Source of the DNA: Lysobacteraceae bacterium
GTDB taxonomy: Bacteria; Pseudomonadota; Gammaproteobacteria; Xanthomonadales; Rhodanobacteraceae
Length of the DNA: 64,000 nucleotides
NCBI GenBank assembly: GCA_004143945.1
Contig: SEHB01000009.1
Location: 96,757 to 160,756, forward strand
Reading direction: 5' to 3'
The number at the start of each line of letters is the position of its first letter. Positions within the stretch are counted from its first letter, which is position 1. The notes beneath the pieces are model-generated. The model did not search any database. It saw only the letters and a list, made by a program, of their open reading frames with translations, and was not told the origin of the DNA. This document shows, piece after piece, positions 7,999 to 16,600 of this stretch. The translations under genes were made by a program, and so were the position numbers.

Positions 7999-10881
7999 AT
8001 GCCGCACGCGCATCTGAATCTCGACAAGCCGACCGGCGACGAGGTCAAGACGACCACGTGCTACATGTGTGCCTGCCGCTGCGGGATCCGCGTGCACCTC
8101 GAAGACGGGCGCGTGCGCTACATCGACGGCAACCCGAAGCACCCGGTCAACCAGGGCGTGATCTGCGCCAAGGGCTCGTCCGGCATCATGCAGCACTACT
8201 CGCCCGCGCGGCTCGCCAAGCCGTTGCTGCGCGTGGGCGAGCGCGGCGCGCGCGCCTTCCGCGAGATCGAATGGGACGAGGCGCTCGCGCTCGCGGCGAC
8301 ATGGCTCGGCGACATCCGCGCGCGCGATCCGGACCAGCTCGCGTTCTTCACGGGCCGCGACCAGAGCCAGGCCCTGACCGGCTGGTGGGCGCAGCAGTTC
8401 GGCACGATCAATTACGCCGCTCACGGCGGTTTCTGCTCGGTCAACATGGCCGCGGCCGGCATGTACACGTTCGGCGGCAGCTTCTGGGAGTTCGGCGAGC
8501 CGGACTGGGCGCTGACGAAGTACCTGATGCTCTGGGGCGTCGCCGAAGACCACGATTCCAATCCGATCAAGCTCGGCCTCGGCCAGCTCAAGGCGCGCGG
8601 CGCGAAGGTCGTCGCGATCAATCCCGTGCGCAGCGGTTACGGCGCGATCGCGGACGAATGGGTGCCGATCAACCCGGGCACCGACGGCCTGCTCGCGGGC
8701 TCGCTGATCCACGAACTGCTGCGCAGCGACCACGTCGACCTCGACTACCTCGTGCGCTACACCAATGCACATCATCTCGTCGTGCAGGCACCCGGCGACG
8801 CCGACGACGGGATGATCGCGCGCGATGCGGACGGGCATGCGCTGTGCGCGGTACGCTCCGGACACCATCCCCACCCAAACCCTCCTCCTTCGACTGGCTC
8901 AGGATGCCGCCTTGAAGGGGAGGGCTTCGGCATTGCGCGCGCGGATGCGATCGACATCGCGCCGCTCGTGGTCGGCACGTACGCGCTTGCGGACGGGCGC
9001 CGCGCGGTGCCGGGGTTCCAGCTGTTCGCCGAGCGCTTCCTGTCGGCCGAATACGCGCCCGATGCGGTCGCCGCGCGCTGCGGCGTCGAGGCCGACACGA
9101 TCCGCCGCCTCGCGCGGGAACTCGCCGACGTCGCGTTCGAGCAGCCGATCACGCTCGAGCAGCACTGGACCGATGCCTGGGGCCGCGAGCACGCGACGAT
9201 GACCGGCCGGCCGGTCGCGATGCACGCGATGCGCGGCATCTCGGCGCACGCGAACGGCTTCCACACCTGCCGCACGTTGCACCTGCTGCAGATGATCCTC
9301 GGCGCGATCGACACGCCGGGCAGCTTCCGCTACCAGCCGCCGTATCCGAAACCCGCGCCGCCGCCGAACCGCCCGGGCAAGGCACGCAAGGACGATGGCG
9401 CGCTCGACGCGGGACCGCTCGGCTACGTGCACGTGCCGGCCGACCTCGTCGTCGATGCGCGCGGCGAGCCGCGGCGCATCGACAAGGCGTTCTCGTGGCA
9501 GCATCCGTTCGCCGCGCACGGCATGCTGCAGAACGTGATCGCGAATGCCGTGGCCGGCGATCCGCATCGCATCGACACGTTGTTCCTTTTCATGGCGAAC
9601 ATGGGCTGGAACTCCGCGATGAACACGACGCGCACGCGCGAGTTGCTCTGCGCGCGCGACGAATCGACCGGCGAGTACGCGATCCCGCACATCATCTACG
9701 CCGACGCCTACGACTCGGAAACCGTCGCGTTCGCCGACCTCGTGCTGCCCGACACCACGTATCTCGAGCGCCACGATTGCATCAGCCTGCTCGATCGCCC
9801 GATCTCGGACGCGGACGGCGCGAGCGATGCGATCCGCCGCCCGGTGGTCGCGCCCGATCGCGACGTGCGACCGTTCCAGGACGTGCTCATCGATCTCGGC
9901 GCACGCATCGGCCTGCCCGGCCTCGTCGACGAATCGGGCGCCGCGAAGTACCGCGACTACGCCGACTACATCGTGCGCCACGAGCGCATGCCCGGCGTCG
10001 GCCTGCTCGCGGGCTGGCGCGGCGAGGACGGCGCACAGGACGGCATCGGTGCGCCGAGTCCCGCGCAGCTCGAGCGCTACATCGCACACGACTGCTTCTG
10101 GCATCGCGAAGTGCCGGCTGCGGGCCGCTACTACAAGATGGCCAACCGCGATTACCTCGAGTGGGCGAAATCGCTCGGCTTCGTCGGCACGACCCAGCCG
10201 ATGGTGATGCAGTTCTATGCCGAATCCCTGCAGCGCTTCCGCATCGCCGCACGCGGCCACGGAGCCGCGCAACCGCCGGAACGCGACCGCGCGCGCGTCG
10301 ACCGCTACTTCGATCCGCTGCCCTTCTGGTATGGAGATCTGCGCGACGGCGTGCGCGATGGACGGCAGCCCTCGGCCCTCAGCCCCCAGCCCTATCCCCT
10401 CAGCGCCATCACCCAGCGCCCGATGTTCATGTACCACGCGTGGGGTTCGCAGAATCGCTGGCTGCGGCAGATCGCGACGCGCAACTACCTGTACCTCCAT
10501 CCCGCGACCGCTTCGGCGCACGGCGTCGACGACGGCGACTGGATCTGGCTCGTCGGCGCGCTCGGACGCATCCGCGTGCAGGCACGCACGCACACGGGCA
10601 CCGCGCCCGGCACGGTGTGGACCTGGAACGCGATCGGCAAGCGCAAGGGCGCGTGGAAACTCGGCGAGCGCGCACCCGAATCCACCGACGGCTTCCTGCT
10701 CAACCACCTGATCGACGAATCGCTGCGCGAGCGCGACGGGTCGGCCCGCTACGCGAACGCGGACCCGGTGACTGGCCAGGCCGCGTGGTTCGACCTGCGC
10801 GTGCGCATCGAGCGCGATCCGGAGCCCACGCGCGAAGGCCATGACATCAGGATGACACCCGCCGAAGGAGTGCGCGCGTGA
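7999..10881 (+). CDS. Molybdopterin oxidoreductase, SoeA-like catalytic subunit
   Basis: 960-residue member of the DMSO-reductase superfamily. Near the N-terminus is the [4Fe-4S] motif CYMCACRC with its fourth Cys in GVICAKG, followed by bis-MGD-binding segments (HYSPARL, WDEALALAA, NPGTDGLLAGSLIHELL). There is no twin-arginine signal, so it should face the cytoplasm, as in SoeABC sulfite dehydrogenase. Residues about 289-312 and 790-803 are low-complexity and Pro-rich and correspond to repeat-like DNA. The ATG at 7999 is chosen because homologous N-termini begin shortly before the cysteine motif. Upstream in-frame ATGs lack better ribosome-binding sites. Its stop overlaps the next gene (GTGA). 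Sulfite as substrate is inferred. Confidence 0.85.
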   Translation: MPHAHLNLDKPTGDEVKTTTCYMCACRCGIRVHLEDGRVRYIDGNPKHPVNQGVICAKGSSGIMQHYSPARLAKPLLRVGERGARAFREIEWDEALALAATWLGDIRARDPDQLAFFTGRDQSQALTGWWAQQFGTINYAAHGGFCSVNMAAAGMYTFGGSFWEFGEPDWALTKYLMLWGVAEDHDSNPIKLGLGQLKARGAKVVAINPVRSGYGAIADEWVPINPGTDGLLAGSLIHELLRSDHVDLDYLVRYTNAHHLVVQAPGDADDGMIARDADGHALCAVRSGHHPHPNPPPSTGSGCRLEGEGFGIARADAIDIAPLVVGTYALADGRRAVPGFQLFAERFLSAEYAPDAVAARCGVEADTIRRLARELADVAFEQPITLEQHWTDAWGREHATMTGRPVAMHAMRGISAHANGFHTCRTLHLLQMILGAIDTPGSFRYQPPYPKPAPPPNRPGKARKDDGALDAGPLGYVHVPADLVVDARGEPRRIDKAFSWQHPFAAHGMLQNVIANAVAGDPHRIDTLFLFMANMGWNSAMNTTRTRELLCARDESTGEYAIPHIIYADAYDSETVAFADLVLPDTTYLERHDCISLLDRPISDADGASDAIRRPVVAPDRDVRPFQDVLIDLGARIGLPGLVDESGAAKYRDYADYIVRHERMPGVGLLAGWRGEDGAQDGIGAPSPAQLERYIAHDCFWHREVPAAGRYYKMANRDYLEWAKSLGFVGTTQPMVMQFYAESLQRFRIAARGHGAAQPPERDRARVDRYFDPLPFWYGDLRDGVRDGRQPSALSPQPYPLSAITQRPMFMYHAWGSQNRWLRQIATRNYLYLHPATASAHGVDDGDWIWLVGALGRIRVQARTHTGTAPGTVWTWNAIGKRKGAWKLGERAPESTDGFLLNHLIDESLRERDGSARYANADPVTGQAAWFDLRVRIERDPEPTREGHDIRMTPAEGVRA
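8863..8934. repeat. Repeat-like segment inside soeA-like gene (first)
   Basis: In-frame stretch containing CCTTCGACTGGCTCAGG (8887-8903) and a run ending TTGAAGGGGAGGG, encoding His/Pro- then Gly/Glu-rich residues (HHPHPNPPP...LEGEGFG). The CCTTCGAC-x-GGCTCAGGA core is a sequence commonly found between genes in proteobacteria. It looks like an accommodated intergenic repeat of about 72 bases. Confidence 0.5.
10368..10405. repeat. Repeat-like segment inside soeA-like gene (second)
   Basis: Short in-frame CCCTCGGCCCTCAGCCCCCA-type run encoding PSALSPQPYPLSA between two well-conserved-looking segments (PFWYGDL and PMFMYHAWGSQNRW). CCCTCAGCCC tandem runs are typical spacer DNA, so this may be another accommodated insertion. 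It is weaker evidence than the copy at 11081. Confidence 0.35.
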
Positions 10882-11738
10882 CGTCGCTTCCGCCCCCTGC
10901 AACGAAGAAGCTCGGCCTCGTGATCGACCTCGACACCTGCGTCGGCTGCCACGCCTGCGCGGTCGCGTGCAAGGAATGGAACGACGGCGGCGACTTCGGC
11001 CCGCTGCCCGATGCCGATCCCTACGGCGCCGAACCGCACGGCGTGTGGTTCAACCGCGTGCATTCGTATGCAGTGGAGCCGGGAATGGGGAATGGGGAAT
11101 CGGGAATGGGAAGGGCAAGCCTGCGCGGCACGCCTGATGCCGCTTCCACCATTCCCCATTCCCCATTCCCCCTTCCCGGCGCGCAAGCGCTGACCGTGCA
11201 CTTCCCGCGCTCGTGCCTCCACTGCGAGACACCCGCGTGCGTGACCGTGTGCCCGACCGGCGCGAGCTACAAGCGCGCCGAAGACGGCATCGTGCTCGTC
11301 GATGCGGACAAGTGCATCGGGTGCCAGCTGTGTTCGTGGGCGTGTCCGTACGGTGCGCGCGAGTACAGCGCGGCGCGCGGCACGATGCAGAAGTGCACGC
11401 TGTGCGTCGATCGCATCTACAACGAGACGCTCGAGGAGATCGACCGCCAGCCCGCCTGCGTGATGGCGTGCCCGACGCGCGCGCGGCATTTCGGCGACCT
11501 CGGCGACGCGGATTCGAAGGTGTCGAAGCTGGTCGCGGAACGCGAGGGCTATGCCCTGATGCCCGAGTTCGGGTATGCGCCGGTCAATCGTTACCTGCCG
11601 CCGCGGCCGCGACGCGGCGGGTGCGGCGACGCCGACCCGGTGTCCGCGCGTGAATCATCCCGCAGCGGCGCCGAAATCCTCGATCCCGCGCAACTGCCCG
11701 GCGTGCTGCGCTGGCTCGATCGCGTGCTGTCGCGCTGA
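10878..11738 (+). CDS. Four-cluster ferredoxin subunit, SoeB/DmsB-like
   Basis: 286-residue electron-transfer subunit that links the molybdenum centre to the membrane anchor. Four Cys clusters are visible: CVGCHACAVAC (21-31), CLHCETPACVTVC, CIGCQLCSWACPYG, and CTLCVDR with CVMACPTRARHFGD, as in DmsB/PsrB/SoeB proteins. The GTG start at 10878 overlaps the previous stop (GTGA) and has GAAGGAG seven bases upstream. Residues 69-100 are encoded by a repeat element (11081-11176) inserted where relatives have a short loop, between HSYAVEP and ALTVHFPRSCLHC. All cysteines are outside the insertion, so the protein may still be functional. Confidence 0.88.
   Translation: MTSLPPPATKKLGLVIDLDTCVGCHACAVACKEWNDGGDFGPLPDADPYGAEPHGVWFNRVHSYAVEPGMGNGESGMGRASLRGTPDAASTIPHSPFPLPGAQALTVHFPRSCLHCETPACVTVCPTGASYKRAEDGIVLVDADKCIGCQLCSWACPYGAREYSAARGTMQKCTLCVDRIYNETLEEIDRQPACVMACPTRARHFGDLGDADSKVSKLVAEREGYALMPEFGYAPVNRYLPPRPRRGGCGDADPVSARESSRSGAEILDPAQLPGVLRWLDRVLSR
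11081..11176. repeat. Long inverted repeat (GGGAATGG family) inside soeB-like gene
   Basis: A 29-base 5' arm of GGGAATGG units (11081-11109) and a 3' arm of CCATTCCCC units (11148-11176) flank about 38 bases. The arms are nearly complementary and would form a long hairpin in the mRNA. The distal part of the 3' arm, reversed (GGGAAGGGGGAATGG), equals the arm at 329-343 upstream of rho. The segment is 96 bases, a multiple of three, and contains no stop in the coding frame. Confidence 0.75.
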
Positions 11739-11753
11739 GGAACGGGATCGACG

Positions 11754-12752
11754 ATGCGGCCGACGTTTTCGATCATCTGTTTCACCGTGCTGTCGGGCGT
11801 GGGGTATGGCGCGTGGTTCCTGCTCGGCATCGGAATCGCGTTGCACGCACTCCTGTGCGCTCCACTACTCGGCAGCGAGGTCGCGGGATGGGCCTGTACG
11901 CATCCCGACCGGCTCGCGTTCTGCCTGGCCGTGGGTTTCATTTTCGTCAGCGCAGGATTGCTGTGCTCGCTCGGCCATCTCGGGCAACCGCAGCGAGCGT
12001 GGCGCGCGCTGTCGCAATGGCGCAGCTCATGGCTCTCGCGCGAAGGCATCTTCGCCGTGCTGACGTTTCTCCCCGCCATGGCTCTCATCGTGCGGGAACT
12101 CTCGACGCGCCTGACTGGATGTCCGCCGTTGTCGAGTAACGCGACGCCGACGTTCGGTGCCTTGCTTGCACTCGGCTCCCTGTCCACCGTGTACTGCACC
12201 GCACACATCTACAGCAGCCTGAAGCCGGTTCGCGCCTGGCGTGATCCTCGAGTGGTCCCGGGCTATCTGCTCCTCAGTGTCTTCGGAGGGACGCTCTTGC
12301 TGTGGGCTCTCGCCAGCCGTGCACCCACTGCGGGATGGGAGCGTGTCCTGCCGTGGATGGTCGTGGGGCTCACGGGGCTCGCGAGCGGGGTCAAGGTCCT
12401 GTATTGGCGGGCGATCGACGCTTTGCCCGCCCCCGATCCCGGCAATGCGATCGGACTCGCCGCACTCGGCGCGGTACGCTCATTCGAAGCGCCGCACACC
12501 GAGGAGAACTACCTCACGCACGAGATGGGCTTCGTGCTCGCGCGCAAGCATGCGCGCAAGCTGCGCCGGATCGCGCTGATGCTCGCGTTCCTCGTGCCGG
12601 GCCTGCTGGCGCTGTCAGCGCTCGTACTGCCTGCGATCGGGATGCCGGCTGCGTGGCTCGCGCTGGCCTCGGGTCTGGCGGGCCTGTTCGTCGAACGCTG
12701 GCTGTTCTTCGCCGAGGCCAAGCACGCGGTGATGGCCTACTACGCGCGCTGA
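11754..12752 (+). CDS. Membrane anchor subunit, SoeC/DmsC family
   Basis: 332-residue polytopic inner-membrane protein with about eight hydrophobic segments, including FSIICFTVLSGVGYGAWFLL, LAFCLAVGFIFVSAGLLCSL, VVPGYLLLSVFGGTLLLWAL and ALMLAFLVPGLLALSALVLP. It has the DmsC-family features LGHLGQPQRAWRAL and SSWLSREGIF, and the C-terminal NYLTHEMGFVLARKHARKLR and AEAKHAVMAYY. It anchors the catalytic and ferredoxin subunits and passes electrons to or from quinone. It starts 15 bases after the soeB-like stop, with a GAGGAACG site, so the three genes form one operon. Confidence 0.88.
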   Translation: MRPTFSIICFTVLSGVGYGAWFLLGIGIALHALLCAPLLGSEVAGWACTHPDRLAFCLAVGFIFVSAGLLCSLGHLGQPQRAWRALSQWRSSWLSREGIFAVLTFLPAMALIVRELSTRLTGCPPLSSNATPTFGALLALGSLSTVYCTAHIYSSLKPVRAWRDPRVVPGYLLLSVFGGTLLLWALASRAPTAGWERVLPWMVVGLTGLASGVKVLYWRAIDALPAPDPGNAIGLAALGAVRSFEAPHTEENYLTHEMGFVLARKHARKLRRIALMLAFLVPGLLALSALVLPAIGMPAAWLALASGLAGLFVERWLFFAEAKHAVMAYYAR

Positions 12753-12841
12753 GCGACAGCGCCGCGCCACCGTTGTTCACCCGTGTGCACCGGCCCGTTC
12801 ACGCTGTTTTCAGCGCACTTGAACGAGGATCGCGCCCGACC

Positions 12842-12865
12842 AGACCGCCTCGTGCGGTCTTTTTT
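12842..12865 (+). terminator. Rho-independent terminator of the soe-like operon
   Basis: Stem AGACCGC-CTCGT-GCGGTCT followed by TTTTT, 90 bases downstream of the soeC-like stop and just ahead of the DUF481 gene, separating the two transcripts. Confidence 0.85.
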
Positions 12866-12891
12866 GTGCCCGCCATCGATGGAGTGTCCCG

Positions 12892-13695
12892 ATGAACAAG
12901 AACCTGATCCCGCTCGCGCTGCTGCTCGCGCTGCCTGCCTGCGCCCTCGCCGACGACGGATGGTCCGGCTCCGGCGAACTCGGCTTCGCCGCCGCGCGCG
13001 GCAACTCGAAGTCGGAGAACCTCAACGCGAAGCTCGAGTTCAAGAAGGAAGACGAGACCTGGAAGGACCACTTCTACCTGACCGCGCTGCGCAGCAAGGG
13101 CGAGGTCACCGCGACCACGGTCGTCGACGGTGAAGTCACGAGCGTGAAGAACTTCGACCTCACCGCGAACCGCTACGAGGCGGGTGCCTCGGTCGGCTAC
13201 AAGCTCGACGAACGCAGCTACGTGGTCGGCGCCCTGCGCTACGAGAACGACGACTTCTCGCCATTCGAGTACCAGGCGGTCGCGTCGGTCGGCTACGGCT
13301 ACACCGTGCTCAAGAACCAGAACAACGAGCTGTCATTCGAGGCGGGCCCCGGTTACAAGCGCTACCAGCCGGTCGACGTGTACGGCCCCGAGCTTGTCGA
13401 CGGCGTGCCGCTGCGCCACAGCTTCGATGCCGAGGGCGAGGTGGTCGGCCGCGGCCTGATCGCGTACAAGCACAACTTCAGCGACACCACCGCGTTCGTC
13501 GATACCTTCCTCGTCGAAGCGGGCGGCGACAATACCTTCATGCAGAATGACGCGGGCCTGCAGGTCGCGATCAACAAGTCGTTCGCGCTCAAGGTCGGCT
13601 ACCAGGTGCGCCGCAACTCCGAAGTCGCCGCGGGCCTCAAGAAGACCGACCAGTTGATGACGACGAACCTCGTCTACAACTTCGGCGCGAAGTAG
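12892..13695 (+). CDS. DUF481 (YdiY-type) outer membrane protein
   Basis: 267 residues: a signal peptide (LLLALPACALADD), then an N-terminal GELGFAAARGNSKSENLNAKLEF segment that is diagnostic of DUF481 'salt-induced' outer membrane proteins, and alternating beta strands ending NLVYNFGAK, with a near-C-terminal aromatic as in barrel proteins. It probably forms a small beta barrel of unknown role. It has its own transcript, since an intrinsic terminator lies 27 bases before its start. The stop TAG at 13693 sits at the edge of an inverted-repeat region. Confidence 0.88.
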   Translation: MNKNLIPLALLLALPACALADDGWSGSGELGFAAARGNSKSENLNAKLEFKKEDETWKDHFYLTALRSKGEVTATTVVDGEVTSVKNFDLTANRYEAGASVGYKLDERSYVVGALRYENDDFSPFEYQAVASVGYGYTVLKNQNNELSFEAGPGYKRYQPVDVYGPELVDGVPLRHSFDAEGEVVGRGLIAYKHNFSDTTAFVDTFLVEAGGDNTFMQNDAGLQVAINKSFALKVGYQVRRNSEVAAGLKKTDQLMTTNLVYNFGAK

Positions 13696-13707
13696 CGCGT
13701 GCGTCGG

Positions 13708-13806
13708 GGTCGCGGCGCTGCGGCGACCGTCGAAACCGACATCGCGCGCCGTGCCATCGCGAGGCGAGCCTGCCACATGACGGTCGCGGCTGCGCCGCGC
13801 CTACAG
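13708..13806. repeat. REP-type palindromes between DUF481 gene and hemC
   Basis: A palindrome at 13708-13728 (GGTCGC...GCGACC) is followed by a reverse-oriented REP at 13781-13806. Read on the minus strand, the latter is CTGTAGGCGCGGCGCAGCCG, a GTAG-headed REP with a GCGGC/GCCGC stem. The TAG stop codon of hemC (13801-13803) is part of the GTAG head. Confidence 0.7.
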
Positions 13807-14730
13807 CGCGGGGTCGGCGTGGCGGGAGAGGATCTCGTCGGCGCCGCGTTCGAGCAGCAGGCTCGCGACGGATTCCCCCAGCAAGGTCGGGTCGGCGTAT
13901 GCGCCTTCCATCTCCGCGCGCACGAGTCGTCCGGTCGCGGCGTCCCCGACGAGGCCCCACAGCGCGAACCCGGCTTCGGTCTCGATGCAGTATCCGGCGA
14001 CCGGCACGTTGCAGCTGCCATGCAGCCGCAGGTTCATCGCGCGCTCGGCGGCCACACAGCGCTGCGTGGCCGCATCGCCGAGGCCCGCGACGAGTTCGAG
14101 CACGGCCGCGTCACCCTCGCGGCATTCGATCGCGATCGCGCCCTGCGCGACCGCCGGCAGCCATTGCGGCGGCGCCAGTCGCGAGCGCACGCGCGCGCCG
14201 AGCCCGAGCCTCTCGATGCCCGCGCAGGCGAGGATGATCGCGTCGTAGTCGCCCGCATCGAGACGCGCGAGGCGCGTGTTGACGTTGCCGCGCAGGTCGC
14301 GCAGTTCGAGGTCCGGCCGCAGCGCGCGCAGTTGCGCCTGCCGGCGCAGCGAAGAGCTTCCGACGCGCGCGCCCCGCGGCAACTCGTCGATGCGCGTGCA
14401 GGAGTTGCTGATGAACGCGTCTGCCGCGTCCGCGCGTTCGAGCACCGCGCCGATGCGGAAACCCGGCTCGAGCAGCATCGGCACGTCCTTGAACGAATGC
14501 ACCGCGATGTCCGCTCGCTGCTCGAGCATCGCGACCTCGAGCTCCTTGAGGAACAGCCCCTTGCCGCCGATCTCGGCAAGCGGGCGGTCGAGCACCTGGT
14601 CGCCGCGCGTCGTCATCGGAACCAGCTCGACCGCAAGGTCGACATGCAGCGCGCGCAGGCGCGTGGCGACATGCTCGGCCTGCCAGAGTGCGAGCGCGCT
14701 CTTGCGCGTGGCGATGCGCAGCGTCCTCAC
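13801..14730 (-). CDS. hemC: Porphobilinogen deaminase (hydroxymethylbilane synthase)
   Basis: 309-residue cytoplasmic enzyme that joins four porphobilinogens into hydroxymethylbilane in haem synthesis. It shows the N-terminal [17 protein letters not shown], the substrate-binding VHSFKDVP and [11 protein letters not shown] segments, and the dipyrromethane-cofactor Cys240 in [12 protein letters not shown]. The GTG start overlaps the algR stop by four bases (GTGA, 14727-14730). Linkage of fimS-algR with hemC is also found in Pseudomonas. Its TAG stop lies within a REP element. No hemD is seen next to it. Confidence 0.97.
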   Translation of the reverse strand: MRTLRIATRKSALALWQAEHVATRLRALHVDLAVELVPMTTRGDQVLDRPLAEIGGKGLFLKELEVAMLEQRADIAVHSFKDVPMLLEPGFRIGAVLERADAADAFISNSCTRIDELPRGARVGSSSLRRQAQLRALRPDLELRDLRGNVNTRLARLDAGDYDAIILACAGIERLGLGARVRSRLAPPQWLPAVAQGAIAIECREGDAAVLELVAGLGDAATQRCVAAERAMNLRLHGSCNVPVAGYCIETEAGFALWGLVGDAATGRLVRAEMEGAYADPTLLGESVASLLLERGADEILSRHADPAL

Positions 14731-15461
14731 AGCGAACGCACCAGCTTGCGCAGCGCGGGCAGGTTGCGGCGGCTCACCTCGAGCGTGCCGGATCCGCCTT
14801 CGACGCTCGCGAACACGCGCCCGTCCGCGCTGCGCACGAGACCGGCGAGTTTCGAGCGCGCGACCAGGCAGTTGCGATGGATGCGCACGAAATCGTCGCC
14901 GAACTCGTCTTCGAGCGCCTTCAGGGATTCCTCCACGAGTACCTCACCCTGCGCGTGGTGCACGACCACGTACTTGTCCTCGGCCAGCAGGTAGCGGATG
15001 TCGGCGACCGGCACCAGCACGAGGCTGCCGCGCACGCGCGCGCAGAGGTGGCTGCGCCGCGAGTCCGCGCCGAGCGCACTGCCGAGCCGGCGCGCGTCGT
15101 CGCCATTCCAGCGCCGCGCCTTCGCGACCGCCGCGTGCAGGCGGTCGCCGCGCACCGGCTTGACGAGGTAATCGACCGCATTCGCCTCGAAGGCTTCGAG
15201 CGCATGGTCCGCATAGGCGGTGCAGAAGATGATCGCGGGCGGCGATTCCAGCCCGCCGAGGTGGCGCGCGGTTTCGAGTCCGTCCATCAGCGGCATCCGG
15301 ATGTCGAGCAGCAGCAGGTCGGGCGCGTGCGCCGCGACGGCGTCGATCGCCTCGCGACCGTTGCCGGCCTCGCCGACGACTTCGATGCCTTCGATGTCGC
15401 CGAGCAAGGCGCGCATGCGTTCACGCGCGAGCGGCTCGTCGTCGACGACCAGGGCTTTCAT
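14727..15461 (-). CDS. algR: LytTR-family response regulator AlgR
   Basis: 244-residue DNA-binding response regulator. The receiver domain has the acidic pocket VVDDEP, phospho-acceptor Asp53 in [11 protein letters not shown] and Lys101 in LVKPVRG. The C-terminal LytTR DNA-binding domain (about 145-240) includes [15 protein letters not shown] and [11 protein letters not shown]. In Pseudomonas AlgR controls alginate, type IV pilus and virulence genes, but the targets here are unknown. The start overlaps the fimS stop (ATGA) and its own stop overlaps the hemC start, so three genes are translationally chained. Confidence 0.95.
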   Translation of the reverse strand: MKALVVDDEPLARERMRALLGDIEGIEVVGEAGNGREAIDAVAAHAPDLLLLDIRMPLMDGLETARHLGGLESPPAIIFCTAYADHALEAFEANAVDYLVKPVRGDRLHAAVAKARRWNGDDARRLGSALGADSRRSHLCARVRGSLVLVPVADIRYLLAEDKYVVVHHAQGEVLVEESLKALEDEFGDDFVRIHRNCLVARSKLAGLVRSADGRVFASVEGGSGTLEVSRRNLPALRKLVRSL

Positions 15462-16519
15462 CGATCCGTGTTCTCCGGCAAGCGCACGTGCGCGACGTAG
15501 AAATCCGCGCCCTCCTCCACGCGCAGCTCCCCGCGCGCGCCGAAATGGTACTCGATGCGCGCACGAATGTTCGCGAGCGCGACGCCGTTGCGACGCGCAT
15601 TGGGCTGCACCGGTCGCGGATTGCGCACGCTGAAATCGACGTAGCCGCCCTCGCGGCGCCCTTGCAGCGCGACGACGCCGCCTTCCGCGAGCGGTTGCAC
15701 GCCGTGGTACACCGCGTTCTCGACCAGCGGCTGCAGCAACAGCGGTGGCAGCGGCATCTCGCGCGGCAATGCGTCGAGATCGGCCTGCACGCGCAGGCGG
15801 TCGCCGAGCCGAAGGCGCTCGATGTCGAGATAGCGCGCGATCAGGTCGAGTTCCCCTCCGAGCGTGCCGGGCTGGTCGTCGGCGCCGAGCGCCGCGCGGA
15901 ACAGGTCGGACAGGTCCTCGACCGTGCGCTCGGCCTCGAGCGGACGCGTGCGGATCAGGCTCGCGATCGTGTTCATGCTGTTGAACAGGAAGTGCGGCCG
16001 GATGCGCGCCTGCAACGCGTCGACTTGCGCCTTTGCGGCCGCATGCACGCGCCCTCGCCATTGTTCGAGCACGTACAGGTAGCGCAACAATGCGGCGGCG
16101 ATCAGCGCGCAGATCGCAGCATTCGCGAACACGAAGCGCGCCGTGCCGTGGGGCGGCACCGTGAGGCCGAACCCGAGCGCCTGGTCGAGCCGGCAGACCA
16201 CGAGCGCGCCGAGCGCGGTCACCACCACGCTCGCGCACCACGCGATGGAGAATCCCCACGCGAGGTCGAGCCGATCGAGCACGCCGCGCAGCGAGCACAG
16301 CACGACCGCGTTGAGCAGCGCGAGCCATTGCACGTAGACCGACGCGACCGCGAGGCGACGCCAGCCTCCGGGTTGCGCCGTATCGCCCGCGAGCACGATC
16401 ACCAGCGCGACCAGCTCGGCGACGATCATCACCGCGAACAGCGTCGGCCCGCTGCAGAAGCGCGGCAGCCAGCTGCGGGCGGGAAGCTCGGTGCGGGACG
16501 GGCGCGCGTGCGCGTGCAT
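15458..16519 (-). CDS. fimS: LytS-type sensor histidine kinase FimS/AlgZ
   Basis: 353-residue inner-membrane sensor kinase. The N-terminal half has four to six hydrophobic segments (for example LFAVMIVAELVALVIVLAG and WCASVVVTALGALVVCRL). The His_kinase domain follows, with the phospho-acceptor region LQARIRPHFLFNSMNTIASLI and the N-box LLLQPLVENAVYHGV. The ATPase G-boxes are short (GVALANIRARIEYHFG), as in the LytS/YehU class. The start at 16519 gives a plausible cytoplasmic N-terminus, and the open frame upstream reads through REP DNA and is not coding. It should phosphorylate AlgR, encoded immediately downstream with a 4-base overlap. Confidence 0.92.
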   Translation of the reverse strand: MHAHARPSRTELPARSWLPRFCSGPTLFAVMIVAELVALVIVLAGDTAQPGGWRRLAVASVYVQWLALLNAVVLCSLRGVLDRLDLAWGFSIAWCASVVVTALGALVVCRLDQALGFGLTVPPHGTARFVFANAAICALIAAALLRYLYVLEQWRGRVHAAAKAQVDALQARIRPHFLFNSMNTIASLIRTRPLEAERTVEDLSDLFRAALGADDQPGTLGGELDLIARYLDIERLRLGDRLRVQADLDALPREMPLPPLLLQPLVENAVYHGVQPLAEGGVVALQGRREGGYVDFSVRNPRPVQPNARRNGVALANIRARIEYHFGARGELRVEEGADFYVAHVRLPENTDR

Positions 16520-16600
16520 GGCCGGAGTATAGGGCGAAGGCTGGAGCGGTCTTGCGCGTTCGTGCTGCGGGCCGAGGCGGCAGCGTGACTGCGCAGACCC

